A stretch of DNA of 13,072 nucleotides from an uncultured Collinsella sp. (GTDB taxonomy: Bacteria > Actinomycetota > Coriobacteriia > Coriobacteriales > Coriobacteriaceae), in assembly GCA_959599615.1 (NCBI GenBank), contig CAUGKA010000045.1:1-13072 (forward strand), in the 5' to 3' direction. This document shows positions 12,680-13,072 of this stretch, piece by piece. A program made the position numbers and the translations under genes. Position 1 is the stretch's first letter; every line of letters begins with the position of its first letter. Below the pieces are notes generated by a model. The model worked only from the letters and a program-made list of their open reading frames with translations. It was not told where the DNA came from and made no database searches.

Positions 12680-13072
12680 CTAGGCAGCCTGAACAGCGGG
12701 CTGGTCCTCGTCGATAAAGAAGCGCTTGTACCACACCAGGAACACGAGCGGCGTATAGATCTTGCGCTGGAAATCGCCCTTGCCCGCAAAGTGCAGATCG
12801 AGCAGGTGCATGAGCTCGTCGGTGTCGAAGAACTCGCTCGCCCACGGAGCGGTGAAGTACTCCTTGACGTAGTCGTACCACTTTTGCTCGCGCAGCCAGT
12901 AGACGATCGGCACCGGGAAACCTACCTTGGGACGGGTGGCCCACTCGTCGGGCAGTGACTTGTTGGCAGCGTGGCGGAGCACCTGCTTGTTACCGTTCTC
13001 GTTGATGCGATAGCGATCGGGAATGTGCTCGGCAAACTCCATGACCTTGCGGTCCAGGAAGGGCACGCGCAG
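12680..13072 (-). CDS. asnB: Asparagine synthetase (glutamine-hydrolysing), C-terminal part only
   Basis: The reading frame enters from the right edge and ends at a TAG at 12680-12682, giving 130 C-terminal residues. It opens with LRVPFLDRKVMEFAEHIP, the conserved segment of the class B asparagine synthetase ATP-binding domain, and continues with NKQVLRHAANKSLPDEWATRPKVGFPVPI and a WLR segment, all typical of the AsnB C-terminus. The full enzyme joins aspartate and glutamine-derived ammonia using ATP; its N-terminal glutaminase half lies outside the window. The tail after about residue 120 (DEDQPAVQAA) is not conserved. Related amidotransferases for polysaccharide synthesis share this domain, so the biosynthetic AsnB role is likely rather than certain. 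A strong terminator follows. Confidence 0.9.
   Translation of the reverse strand: MRVPFLDRKVMEFAEHIPDRYRINENGNKQVLRHAANKSLPDEWATRPKVGFPVPIVYWLREQKWYDYVKEYFTAPWASEFFDTDELMHLLDLHFAGKGDFQRKIYTPLVFLVWYKRFFIDEDQPAVQAA

Overview
This window is a housekeeping stretch of a high-GC bacterial chromosome. The best fit is a gut Coriobacteriia member (Actinomycetota), and Collinsella is my leading guess. The reasons are a Veg-family protein placed directly before ispE, a lysyl-tRNA synthetase with an added C-terminal tRNA-binding domain, a two-domain ThrE exporter, a non-DAP type MurE, GTG starts and strong GC at third codon positions. The genus is an inference; no rRNA or phylogeny is available here. Every gene I accept lies on the minus strand, so transcription runs from high to low coordinates.

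In transcription order the window opens with the 3' end of an asparagine synthetase gene (asnB-like, cut by the right edge) and its intrinsic terminator. murE follows with its own sigma70-type promoter, then a HAD-IIB phosphatase, murI (glutamate racemase), rph (RNase PH), rdgB (XTP/dITP pyrophosphatase) and dtd (D-aminoacyl-tRNA deacylase). These could form one long transcript: no U-tailed terminator is visible inside it, rdgB and dtd are 3 nt apart, and a structured spacer separates rph from rdgB. A second unit, veg-ispE, has a clear extended -10 promoter and coupled stop and start. Next come a single tRNA-Pro(CGG) with encoded CCA and a terminator, tatA with a good promoter and terminator, greA, lysS, thrE (threonine/serine exporter) and, cut by the left edge, a small DUF2798-type membrane protein.

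Functionally this is a mix of cell-wall precursor synthesis (MurE, MurI), isoprenoid precursor synthesis (IspE), translation and its quality control (LysRS, tRNA-Pro, DTD), nucleotide sanitation and RNA maturation (RdgB, RNase PH), transcript elongation (GreA), Tat export (TatA) and amino-acid export (ThrE). I found no phage, CRISPR, toxin-antitoxin, IS transposase or novel multi-gene system.

The noteworthy material is between the genes. Two 33-nt hairpins follow the thrE and rph stop codons directly. They share a ten-base loop beginning GGGACAGG, but their arms differ in sequence and still pair. A possible third relative lies upstream of thrE. A second hairpin type, with an identical 11-bp GTTACGCGGTT stem, sits 0-3 nt after the lysS and dtd stop codons. 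A 99-bp near-palindrome wraps the putative lysS terminator, and a perfect inverted repeat fills the tatA promoter spacer. These look like dispersed, possibly mobile or regulatory, palindromic elements and are the best targets for follow-up.
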